Origin: Bacteroidales bacterium
GTDB lineage: Bacteria; Bacteroidota; Bacteroidia; Bacteroidales; UBA12077
Reading direction: 5' to 3'
Length of the DNA stretch: 64,000 bases
Assembly (NCBI GenBank): GCA_016342685.1
Contig: JAEINU010000002.1
Span: 515,085 to 579,084 of the forward strand
Part shown: in pieces, positions 17,111 to 24,813 of the stretch
Numbering within the stretch: position 1 is the stretch's first letter
Layout of the letters: the number at the start of each line of letters is the position of its first letter
Translations under genes and position numbers: made by a program
The notes under the pieces: model-generated
The model's database searches: none
Told to the model about the DNA's origin: nothing
What the model saw: only the letters and a program-made list of their open reading frames with translations

Positions 17111-17143
17111 AAGAAGTTGTTTAGTTCAACTAAGCAACTTCTT
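17111..17143. terminator. Intra-operon hairpin after the hexaheme gene
   Basis: AAGAAGTTGTTTAGTT (17111-17126) pairs with AACTAAGCAACTTCTT (17128-17143), 16 pairs including one G-U, with almost no loop. No long T-run follows, so it may cause partial termination or protect the 3' end of the hexaheme message rather than end the operon. Confidence 0.5.
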
Positions 17144-17169
17144 CTATTTAAAGATAAAAAAATACGACT

Positions 17170-17529
17170 ATGAAAAGGACTTTATTATTTATTCTGGGAT
17201 TTATTATTATCACTTTTATTTCATGTGAATATAAATATATAGATCCAATTGAAGTTGATTTACCAACCGAACCTGTAAGTTTCTTAGAAAATGTAGAACC
17301 TATATTTCAAGAAAAGTGTATTACATGTCATTCTTCAACAAGCCCTATTCTAACGACAGGAAATGCATATAACAGTTTACTAAATGGAGGTTATGTTAAT
17401 ACTTCAGATCCGGAATCAAGTGTTTTATATAAAAAGGTTCTTGGAGGTCATCCGGGAGGTAATTCATTAAGTTCAGAAGAACTTGGTATTATCTTAAAAT
17501 GGATTACCGATGGTGCAAAAAACGACTAG
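17170..17529 (+). CDS. Monoheme cytochrome c lipoprotein
   Basis: A 119-residue lipoprotein with the lipobox FISC (Cys19). One heme motif CITCH lies near residues 50-54 in a VEPIFQEKCITCHSS context, typical of small planctomycete-type cytochrome c domains. A C-terminal ILKWITDGAKND helix is also typical. It is anchored in the periplasm or outer membrane and probably passes electrons to or from the hexaheme lipoprotein encoded just upstream. The next gene begins 25 bases later. Confidence 0.8.
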   Translation: MKRTLLFILGFIIITFISCEYKYIDPIEVDLPTEPVSFLENVEPIFQEKCITCHSSTSPILTTGNAYNSLLNGGYVNTSDPESSVLYKKVLGGHPGGNSLSSEELGIILKWITDGAKND

Positions 17530-17554
17530 TAATAAATTTAATAAAAAGCATATC

Positions 17555-18418
17555 ATGAAAAAATATATTATAAAATCGATAGTTGTATTTTTTATACTCA
17601 CACTAAGTGTTAATACATTTGCACAGGAAGAAACTGAAAAAAAAGAAGAGAAACCTGTACGTAATCCATTTGAATCATCAACTTTAATTGAAACTCAAAC
17701 CGTTATTGGTCCGACCGAAAAAGAACTTGAGCTAATTATTCATCACCGATTTGGAAGTATGAATAATGGCTTTTCCGATTTATTTGGAATTTATTCAGCT
17801 TCGAATATTCGTATGGGATTACAATATGGAATAACGGATAAAATTACAATTGGTATTGGAACAGAAAAAAATAATAAACTTACCGATCTTAATGCCAAGT
17901 ATGCTGTTTTTCAACAAACCAGATCTGGTAGCATGCCTGTTTCCGTGTCTGTGCATGCAAATATTTCAGTTGATTCAAGAGACGAAGTGCAATTTGGTAC
18001 CGATTATGAATTTATTGATAGACTATCCTATTTTGGTCAGATTATAGTAGCCCGAAAGTTCACCGATGATTTATCTATTCAAATAGCTCCCAGCTATTCA
18101 CATTTTAATGCTGTTGATACAAGTTATCAGCACGATAAAATTGGCGCTATGATCGGTGGTCGCTATAAATTCACAAAAAAAATAGCTGTACTATTTGAAT
18201 ATCACCAACCATTTAATATTAATCCGGTTCACGATTATCAAAACGATATTCAACCTGGTGCAGCAATTGGTTTAGAGATTGGAACAAGTACCCATGCATT
18301 CCAGGTTTTTGTATCAAACTATCAAGATATAATGGCACAAAAAAATTATGTGATGAATACTAGAAAATTTGATAGCAAAGGAATCTTAATAGGATTTAAC
18401 ATTACGGTTAGTTTTTAA
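17555..18418 (+). CDS. DUF5777-family outer-membrane beta-barrel protein
   Basis: The start is taken at the ATG at 17555, because it begins a clear signal peptide (MKKYIIKSIVVFFILTL...TFAQ); the longer frame from 17510 would overlap the cytochrome gene and bury the signal. The mature part is rich in alternating beta strands with barrel-like motifs and ends in aromatic ITVSF. It matches the DUF5777 beta-barrel family, often found near cytochromes. It may be a pore or scaffold that brings the lipoprotein cytochromes to the cell surface; that role is inference. Confidence 0.75.
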   Translation: MKKYIIKSIVVFFILTLSVNTFAQEETEKKEEKPVRNPFESSTLIETQTVIGPTEKELELIIHHRFGSMNNGFSDLFGIYSASNIRMGLQYGITDKITIGIGTEKNNKLTDLNAKYAVFQQTRSGSMPVSVSVHANISVDSRDEVQFGTDYEFIDRLSYFGQIIVARKFTDDLSIQIAPSYSHFNAVDTSYQHDKIGAMIGGRYKFTKKIAVLFEYHQPFNINPVHDYQNDIQPGAAIGLEIGTSTHAFQVFVSNYQDIMAQKNYVMNTRKFDSKGILIGFNITVSF

Positions 18419-18434
18419 ATAAATACGTTCCGAC

Positions 18435-19346
18435 ATGAAGAAGAAAGACGATAAAAGCAGGAGGAAATTTCTAAGATATACATTTGGTGCAGGTTTAGGA
18501 ACATTAATTGGAGTTCCTTTAATTTCTAATAGTTTTGCACAAGAAGGTAAGCCATTGTCGGGAGATAAAATTAAATTATTAACTACCGATGGTAAAGTTA
18601 TCGAAGTTGATAAGGGTGAATTAAAAAACATGGCTTCGTATGCTCACCCTGCAATAGATAAAGAAGCTAGAAAAGGTTTACCAAACCGTAAATTTGTTAT
18701 GGTTATCGATTTATCGAGATGTAAAAATGCCAGAGCTTGTGTTGAGTCATGTCAGTATGCCCACCAATTGAGACCCGAGCAAGAATTCATGAAGGTTTTA
18801 AAAATGCAGGATACAGAAAAAACTGCTCCTTATTGGATGCCCAAACCATGTTTCCACTGCGACAATGCAACATGTGTTGATGTTTGCCCTGTGTATGCCA
18901 CCTACAAACGCGACGACGGATTAGTTCTTGTTGATAGTAATCGATGTATTGGCTGTAAATATTGCATGGTTGCATGCCCATACGAAGCTCGTGTTTTCCA
19001 TTGGAAAGAACCTTTCAGAAAAGAAGAATTTGAAGGAATGGATTACTCGCCAGAAACAAGCGTCCCTGTAAAACAAGGAACCGTTGGTAAATGCGACTTT
19101 TGCCCAGACCTTGCGCGTAATGATCAATTACCACATTGTGCAACTGCTTGTCCCGAAGGTGTTATTTATTTCGGCGATTACAACGAAGATACAGTTACGA
19201 ATGGATATGAGACACACCGATTAAGCGAACTAATAGAAAAAAAATCGGCTTATAGATATCTGCCACATTATGGTACAGAACCAAATGTGTATTACCTCCC
19301 ACCTGTTGACAGAATATATCCTTTTGAAGAAACCAAAAATAGTTAA
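18435..19346 (+). CDS. Tat-exported four-cluster ferredoxin-like subunit (NrfC/TtrB/ActB type)
   Basis: A 303-residue FeS protein with a Tat signal (SRRKFLRY, residues 8-15, then a hydrophobic stretch ending SFAQ). Four cluster regions follow: C96/C102/C106; C139/C142/C147/C151; C171/C174/C177/C181; and C220/C223/C235/C239. In the first region Ala99 stands where a second cysteine is normal. This is the electron-wire subunit of CISM-type enzymes such as Nrf, Ttr and Psr or of alternative complex III. The NrfD-like membrane partner follows by 2 bases. No molybdopterin subunit is present. Confidence 0.85.
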   Translation: MKKKDDKSRRKFLRYTFGAGLGTLIGVPLISNSFAQEGKPLSGDKIKLLTTDGKVIEVDKGELKNMASYAHPAIDKEARKGLPNRKFVMVIDLSRCKNARACVESCQYAHQLRPEQEFMKVLKMQDTEKTAPYWMPKPCFHCDNATCVDVCPVYATYKRDDGLVLVDSNRCIGCKYCMVACPYEARVFHWKEPFRKEEFEGMDYSPETSVPVKQGTVGKCDFCPDLARNDQLPHCATACPEGVIYFGDYNEDTVTNGYETHRLSELIEKKSAYRYLPHYGTEPNVYYLPPVDRIYPFEETKNS

Positions 19347-19348
19347 TT

Positions 19349-20485
19349 ATGAAAAATGGAAAAAGCTTTATATTATGGTTGGGGTTTCTAGGAATATTTC
19401 TGGCATTAGGAGCATTTGCTGCCTTGCGTTTGTACACTCAAGGTAGCGATGCTGTTTTTCATGCCGATGATTCAGTTCCTTGGACATTGCTGATTGCAAG
19501 TTATGTCTTTTTTGTATTAACAAGTACAGGTGCTACAATTGTAGCTTCCTTATCAATGGTGTTTGGATTTACTAAATTCGATCCGATGGTAAAACGGGCA
19601 ATCTTTATAGGGTTAATTTCCTTAGTTGCAGGTTTTCTTTCTATGGGATTAGAACTTGGTGACCCTTTACATATGTTCTATTACTTTTTGACCCCCAATT
19701 TTAAATCGCCAATATGGTGGATGGGTGCTTTTTATATGAGCTTGTTAATTATTTTAAGCATTAAATTTTGGCAAATCCATAAAGGAATAGGTTCTGTTAA
19801 ATTGAGGAAAATTCTTTCAATAACGGCTCTAATATTAGAGATTGCAGCCTTAACAACCTTAGGTTCTGTATTTGGTTTTATTGAAGCTCGCCCTACCTAT
19901 TTTGGTGAATTTATTCAGGTTTACTTTTTATTCTCATCAATAATTAGCGGAATTTCAGCAATTTTCTTTTTTAGTCTGATTGTCTATAAATTAAAATACA
20001 ATGGTATTCCTGAAAGTTTGAAAAGTATGTTCGAAAGCTTATCGAAAATATTTGGAGCATTTATAGGAATTACTTTATTGTTCTCGATTTGGAGAATCCT
20101 TATTGGATTGTACGCTAACAGACCCGAATTTGATGCTCTTCACTATATAATAGACACTTGGCATTATAGAGTGGAAATTTTTATCGGACTAATGGTGCCA
20201 TTCGCAATAATGATAATTCCTAATTTCAGAAAAACATTTACAGGTAAATTATTAGCCGCTATTCTAGTTTTTATTGGTTTAGGAATCGAGCGAATGAATA
20301 TGGTTATGCTGGGTCAAATACGCCCAATATTCCCACAATTTTTAGAAAGCAAACATATCATATCCTATTTTCCAACCTTCTGGGAATGGGCAATTGCTAT
20401 GTTTTCATTAGCTCTAATGATTTTCTTATACTCGCTTGGCGAAAAATACTTAAAGTTGGAAACACACGACATATCAACCAAATGA
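19349..20485 (+). CDS. NrfD/PsrC-family quinol dehydrogenase membrane subunit
   Basis: A 378-residue protein with eight to ten predicted helices. It matches the NrfD family (PsrC, ActC/ActF): ELGDPLHMFYYFLTPNFKSP near residues 104-123 is characteristic, and IWWMG follows. Such subunits oxidise menaquinol in the membrane and pass electrons to the FeS partner, here the Tat-exported four-cluster protein encoded 2 bases upstream. Stop-to-start distances of 2 and 10 bases bind it into the operon. Confidence 0.85.
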   Translation: MKNGKSFILWLGFLGIFLALGAFAALRLYTQGSDAVFHADDSVPWTLLIASYVFFVLTSTGATIVASLSMVFGFTKFDPMVKRAIFIGLISLVAGFLSMGLELGDPLHMFYYFLTPNFKSPIWWMGAFYMSLLIILSIKFWQIHKGIGSVKLRKILSITALILEIAALTTLGSVFGFIEARPTYFGEFIQVYFLFSSIISGISAIFFFSLIVYKLKYNGIPESLKSMFESLSKIFGAFIGITLLFSIWRILIGLYANRPEFDALHYIIDTWHYRVEIFIGLMVPFAIMIIPNFRKTFTGKLLAAILVFIGLGIERMNMVMLGQIRPIFPQFLESKHIISYFPTFWEWAIAMFSLALMIFLYSLGEKYLKLETHDISTK

Positions 20486-20495
20486 TAATAAAGCT

Positions 20496-21335
20496 ATGAT
20501 TCAATTATCAAAATATATAAAGTTCTTTTGGGGAATAAGTTTGCTGACTATTCTTTGTTTTGCTTTTTCAAGTTCTAGTGCTCAAAAAAAGCAAAAAGCT
20601 TATATGAGCATGGAATATAAGCAAATTATAAATGAATATCGGTTGATTGAAGTGACTTTAAGAACACGAATCGATGGCAAGTTCCAACCTATTCCTGATG
20701 CTCCTATAGATATTTTTATGAATACTGAAGATGATGAAATTTTACTTGCAACTATTCATTCTAACGAAGATGGACTAGCAAGTATGGCAATTGATAAGAA
20801 TTATTCGTACTTTAAGGATGAAGAAGGAAAATACACTTTAATTGCTAAGTTTAAAAGTAATGACATCTTTAAAAAAGCAACTAAAAAAATAAAAGCTAGA
20901 GATCTGATTATTCACGCAGATTTTACCACAATAGATTCAGTTAAAACAATTCAGATAAACGCTCTTGAATTTATTAAAGACAGTTTGAGTATCCCTGAAA
21001 AGGAAATTAAATTTGAAGTTTTTGTTGACCGATTATTTGCAGATTTACGCCTAACAAATGGGAATTTGATTAATGGAAAGGCACAAGTATCAATTGCAGA
21101 TGATATTCCCGGAGATCCAGAGGGAAACATCAAATTAATTCTTTTAATCGACGAAAGAGATTATCAAACTGTAGAATTAACAAAAAACATAAAATGGGGT
21201 GTACCGCTTGTTAAGGAAGAGGTTAGAAGAAAAAATGCGGCAACCATCTCTTATGTTATATTTATGATTATTTCAATTATAGTAATTGCGGTATTCGGAT
21301 TACTATTAAGTAAAAGAATAAGTAATAAATCTTAA
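20496..21335 (+). CDS. Exported, C-terminally anchored beta-domain protein of unknown function
   Basis: A 279-residue protein with a signal peptide (residues 9-30, ending SSSAQ) and one C-terminal helix at about 248-272 followed by a short basic tail. Between them, beta-rich stretches such as PIPDAPIDIFMNTEDDE and IPEKEIKFEVFVDRLFADL look like two Ig-like or carboxypeptidase-regulatory-like domains. It lacks cysteine heme motifs. Lying between nrfD-like and cytochrome c genes, it may dock soluble cytochrome onto the quinol dehydrogenase. I do not recognise the family. Confidence 0.6.
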   Translation: MIQLSKYIKFFWGISLLTILCFAFSSSSAQKKQKAYMSMEYKQIINEYRLIEVTLRTRIDGKFQPIPDAPIDIFMNTEDDEILLATIHSNEDGLASMAIDKNYSYFKDEEGKYTLIAKFKSNDIFKKATKKIKARDLIIHADFTTIDSVKTIQINALEFIKDSLSIPEKEIKFEVFVDRLFADLRLTNGNLINGKAQVSIADDIPGDPEGNIKLILLIDERDYQTVELTKNIKWGVPLVKEEVRRKNAATISYVIFMIISIIVIAVFGLLLSKRISNKS

Positions 21336-21346
21336 TAAAAAATGCT

Positions 21347-21745
21347 ATGAAAAATTCAAAACTCTTATTTGCATCACTAATAGTTAGTGGTATTATTTTA
21401 ATGGCAATGGGATTTACAAATGCAGACGAATGGATTGTTCCTGCAAAATATAAAACCATGGAAAACCCTTATGCTAGTTCGTCCGATGATTATGGAAGTG
21501 AACTATATGAAACTCATTGTACCTCATGCCATGGCGATGAAGGTTATGGCGATGGTAAAAAAGCTGAAACGCTTGAAACATCAATGCGAGAATTAGGTTC
21601 AGAAGAAGTACAATCTCAAACCGACGGCGAGTTATATTACAAATCTGTAATTGGCAGAGACGAAATGTCAAACTTCGAAAAGAAGATTAGTAGCGTTGAA
21701 GATAGATGGTTACTTATTAATTATTTAAGAACCTTGGCAGAGTAA
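21347..21745 (+). CDS. Small periplasmic cytochrome c (class I type)
   Basis: A 132-residue cytochrome with an N-terminal signal or anchor (residues 6-24). The heme motif is CTSCH near residues 62-66 in an ETHCTSCHGDEGYGDG context, typical of class I cytochrome c. A methionine for the sixth ligand is available in EMSNF. C-terminal DRWLLINYLRTLAE is the usual last helix. It is probably the mobile electron carrier of this operon. A strong terminator follows 20 bases after its stop. Confidence 0.85.
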   Translation: MKNSKLLFASLIVSGIILMAMGFTNADEWIVPAKYKTMENPYASSSDDYGSELYETHCTSCHGDEGYGDGKKAETLETSMRELGSEEVQSQTDGELYYKSVIGRDEMSNFEKKISSVEDRWLLINYLRTLAE

Positions 21746-21765
21746 GTCAAAAAATAATAAAATAG

Positions 21766-21792
21766 AGCTTGTCGTTTCGGCAAGCTTTTTTT
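21766..21792. terminator. Intrinsic terminator of the cytochrome operon
   Basis: AGCTTGTCG (21766-21774) pairs with CGGCAAGCT (21778-21786) with one G-U pair, followed by seven T residues. It ends the plus-strand operon and overlaps the last bases of the convergent NapC-like gene. Confidence 0.85.
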
Positions 21793-23296
21793 AGTTATAT
21801 AAATATCTATGACATTCCACACACAAACCATCTTTCCATTCACCCTTTATATTAATAGGATGAACAAATTCTAATGATTCATCGACTAGTGCCACAGATT
21901 CGTTTCCTTTAATTCCCTGCTTCACAACCGAATGGCACAAATTACAATCTTTACTGATTGTTCGCCCGTCCTTACTTACATGATTGTCGCTATGACATCT
22001 GAAACACCCATTGTATGTTTTATGCCCAATATGATCAGGATATTCGTCCCAGCTAACGCCCATCTCTGGGAATATATTTGTGCTAGCTGCCTTTTTTATA
22101 CCATTTATTGCGCTATCTATTTGAGCAATCAGAAGCTCTTTATCCAATGATTCGTAATTTGAATAAAAACTACTTACATATCTCTCTATTTCTGTATTAA
22201 GCGTATCTATACTTTCGTATGGATCGATAAACAAATCCATAGAAACTTTCTTAATAAATGGCAAATCGTTTGGAATATCACCAGAAGCAATGGCATAATC
22301 GATAAACTCTTGTGGAGTTAAATAATGATGCGATGGTCGGTTATGACAATCCATACAATCCATATTTCGTGGAACCGATGATTCAATTTTATCAGTTTTT
22401 AAAGGCTTTATGGAATCTTGATAAATAGTTACTTCGCCTGTTTCCAGATTTGTATACTTTACCCAAGGTATTTTCTTCCTTTTATCTCGCTTTGCTATGT
22501 ATTCTATTTTTACATTTGGATTTATATGCCAATGTATTCCCTCCGAAAGTCCAAGAGAACTATGTGTTGGACCAATTTTCATTTGCATACTTATGTTCCA
22601 CTCGGTATTCAAACTATCGGTTAAATAATGTTTGGAATGTCGTAATTGCCTCTCATAAAATTTCTGTGGCCAATGACATTCTTCGCAGGTTTCCCGAGCT
22701 GGTCGCAAATTTAATATGGGAGTTTCAATGGGTCTCGAAAAATCATCTCTCAACACAGCATAAACCTGCCTTACACCCGATAATTTAGATCGCACAAACC
22801 AATCTGCTCCTGAACCAACATGACAATCGACGCAAGCAACACGTGAGTGTGATGAATTTTGATATGCAACATATTCTGGTTCCATAACCTCATGACAAAG
22901 CGTACCACAAAACTCAACCGATTCGGTATAATGAAATGCTTCGTAACTCCCTAAACCTGTCAGAAATAAAAAGAACAACGAACCAATACCAAAAATAATG
23001 ATTGCATTTCTATATTTAGAAATATTAAGATCAATTATGGGCCAGGCTTTCTCTAGATAATCCTTACCTCTTTTTTTTCGTTTTCGAAGCTCGAAAAGCA
23101 TTCCAAGTGGAATAAGTGCGAGTCCGATTAATAAGAAAACAGGTATTATAATGTAAATAAACAAACCTAAATACGAACTACTCCTCTCGAATACAATTGC
23201 AATTATAAAAAGGTATAGCATCATAAATAGACTAATACCTGCAATTGCAGTTCCAATAAAAGATAATAAATTATAATATGAACGCGGTAGTTTCAT
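21791..23296 (-). CDS. NapC/NirT-family heptaheme cytochrome c
   Basis: A 501-residue membrane-anchored cytochrome with N-terminal helices at about 10-36, 42-70 and 97-115. The first heme motif is CGTLCH (C130), a CX3CH form; six CX2CH motifs begin at C155, C204, C314, C431, C451 and C492. The HEVMEPEY segment and the region after it follow the NapC/NirT fold. These proteins oxidise menaquinol and feed periplasmic reductases. It is longer than the four-heme NapC/NrfH proteins. An FNR-like site lies 76 bases upstream of the start. The electron acceptor partner is not in the window. Confidence 0.85.
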   Translation of the reverse strand: MKLPRSYYNLLSFIGTAIAGISLFMMLYLFIIAIVFERSSSYLGLFIYIIIPVFLLIGLALIPLGMLFELRKRKKRGKDYLEKAWPIIDLNISKYRNAIIIFGIGSLFFLFLTGLGSYEAFHYTESVEFCGTLCHEVMEPEYVAYQNSSHSRVACVDCHVGSGADWFVRSKLSGVRQVYAVLRDDFSRPIETPILNLRPARETCEECHWPQKFYERQLRHSKHYLTDSLNTEWNISMQMKIGPTHSSLGLSEGIHWHINPNVKIEYIAKRDKRKKIPWVKYTNLETGEVTIYQDSIKPLKTDKIESSVPRNMDCMDCHNRPSHHYLTPQEFIDYAIASGDIPNDLPFIKKVSMDLFIDPYESIDTLNTEIERYVSSFYSNYESLDKELLIAQIDSAINGIKKAASTNIFPEMGVSWDEYPDHIGHKTYNGCFRCHSDNHVSKDGRTISKDCNLCHSVVKQGIKGNESVALVDESLEFVHPINIKGEWKDGLCVECHRYLYN

Positions 23297-23371
23297 AACT
23301 AGAATTTTGTTTCATCAAGTTACGAAAATACAATCCCAAAATCAATTAATAATCAGGTAGTTTAAGCTTCA

Positions 23372-23385
23372 TTGACAAGAATCAA
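23372..23385. promoter_or_regulatory. Near-perfect FNR box TTGACAAGAATCAA
   Basis: One mismatch from TTGATnnnnATCAA. Bound at -41.5 on the minus strand it would place the start of the NapC-like message near 23337, about 40 bases before the ATG. It supports FNR-like control of this cytochrome gene. Confidence 0.6.
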
Positions 23386-23420
23386 CACTTTAATTGACAA
23401 GAACTGTTAAACGAATAATT

Positions 23421-23801
23421 CTACTTTATCATTACAAGCATACTGCCCGTAATATATGCTATTACCCACCATAAGTAAGCAAATAAAGTATATCTATGAA
23501 GCTTTTTTGGAACTTCGATTTCTGATCCATTCTTTTTATAAAATCCCCAGATTAGAATAACATCAATTAACATTGCCAGCAAAGCTGAGTAACCAAGAAA
23601 TCCGTGAAATGTAAATGGTGAATTCGACGATCCTAGAATCATACAAATTGTTGCGGTAACGTCAAGAATAATTCCTACGGTCACAAATATCAATACTGTC
23701 TTAACGAGTTTGTGTTTTCGCTGCTCACTAATAACACCAACTGAATATGAAATTAATGCGAGTGTTACAACAACCGCCCCAATCATTGAAATTGTATTCA
23801 T
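23421..23801 (-). CDS. Small four-helix membrane protein, HsmA-like candidate
   Basis: A 126-residue protein with four predicted helices and no soluble domain. FTFHGFLGYSALLAM near residues 62-76 and LHRYTLFAYLWW near 101-112 put histidines close to helices, so heme binding is conceivable. It loosely resembles the small HsmA/TIGR03987 membrane proteins, but I could not verify this. It lies 18 bases downstream of an HmuY-like gene, in the same direction, so it may belong to the heme uptake locus. Confidence 0.5.
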   Translation of the reverse strand: MNTISMIGAVVVTLALISYSVGVISEQRKHKLVKTVLIFVTVGIILDVTATICMILGSSNSPFTFHGFLGYSALLAMLIDVILIWGFYKKNGSEIEVPKKLHRYTLFAYLWWVIAYITGSMLVMIK

Positions 23802-23819
23802 AATTTACATTTTTTACGT

Positions 23820-24812
23820 TTATAATTCCAAAAGTTCAAATGCCGGATAACCTTTAATTCCAGCATCGTTATAAAACTGTGTAAACCGAAGTTTATAATT
23901 CACACCCTGCACATTTTTTAATATGTATGAATTATAATCCCTTATCGTGTATGAATCATTATTAAAAACTTTCCAATCGTATCCAATAGCATCCTGTTTC
24001 GATGAATAATCATATTCGTTAATCATACCTGAAGTAATTTCATAATAATAATTAAGAGTATCCAACGCCACTTCGATATTTTTATATGGATTTAAAAAAA
24101 CTCCACGAACCAAATAATCATTTGGTACACCATCGTCATCAGGAATAATAGTAGAATATTTTGTAAAGCAAATATCCCAACTACTCTTCTCTGGTTCAGA
24201 AACTTTAATTTCTCCTAAATTATCAAAAGAAAACAATACAAAATTTACATTTTCATTTTTAGGGATTTTAAAATATGACTCTTCCGTATTATCCAGATTG
24301 GCATAATGAATGTAAAAGGTATCGCTTTCCATTTTTTCAAAAACAATCTTTTTAGAGCCAAAATCCTCGCCTAGTTCATTTTTTCCTCTATCGATAATAT
24401 ATACATTTTTATTAAAGACAGGATTTTCAACATCTATTAAGTCTACCCATTCATTTAATACAGTAGAATCTAAATCTCCCGAAGAATGATCAAAAACCAT
24501 TTCAACTACACTACTCATATTTACAGAATTGAAATCTGTTTGAAAAGTATTACCTGCATACATGAAACGAGCAGAGTTTAAAATGATATGAAATCCACTC
24601 TCGGATGATTCAAAACCCAAATCCCACTCTTCGTAGTTATGGTACGAAACAATCGATTTATCTGAAATACTATAATATGTTTGATATTCATACATAGAGT
24701 ATGGAATTTCAATTTCGTCTATTTCAATTGGAACAACACGTTCATCATCTTCGAAACAGCTTGAAAATAAAATACAAATCAATAAAAGAGCTATATAAAA
24801 AATTGTTTTCAT
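23820..24812 (-). CDS. HmuY-family lipoprotein (second copy)
   Basis: The start is placed at the ATG at 24812, which begins a lipoprotein signal (MKTIFYIALLLICILFSSC); an upstream in-frame ATG at 24860 would run into the receptor gene and hide the signal. The mature protein is 300-odd residues of beta-rich sequence with the HmuY-type EEWDLGFESSESGFHIILN and SSWDICFTKYS segments. HmuY proteins bind heme at the cell surface and hand it to a TonB receptor. The gene begins one base after the receptor stop, so the two are co-transcribed. Confidence 0.75.
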   Translation of the reverse strand: MKTIFYIALLLICILFSSCFEDDERVVPIEIDEIEIPYSMYEYQTYYSISDKSIVSYHNYEEWDLGFESSESGFHIILNSARFMYAGNTFQTDFNSVNMSSVVEMVFDHSSGDLDSTVLNEWVDLIDVENPVFNKNVYIIDRGKNELGEDFGSKKIVFEKMESDTFYIHYANLDNTEESYFKIPKNENVNFVLFSFDNLGEIKVSEPEKSSWDICFTKYSTIIPDDDGVPNDYLVRGVFLNPYKNIEVALDTLNYYYEITSGMINEYDYSSKQDAIGYDWKVFNNDSYTIRDYNSYILKNVQGVNYKLRFTQFYNDAGIKGYPAFELLEL

Positions 24813-24813
24813 A

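Noticed and set aside
17510-17554. Longer N-terminus of the DUF5777 protein
   Set aside because: It overlaps the cytochrome gene and would hide a clear signal peptide that starts at 17555.
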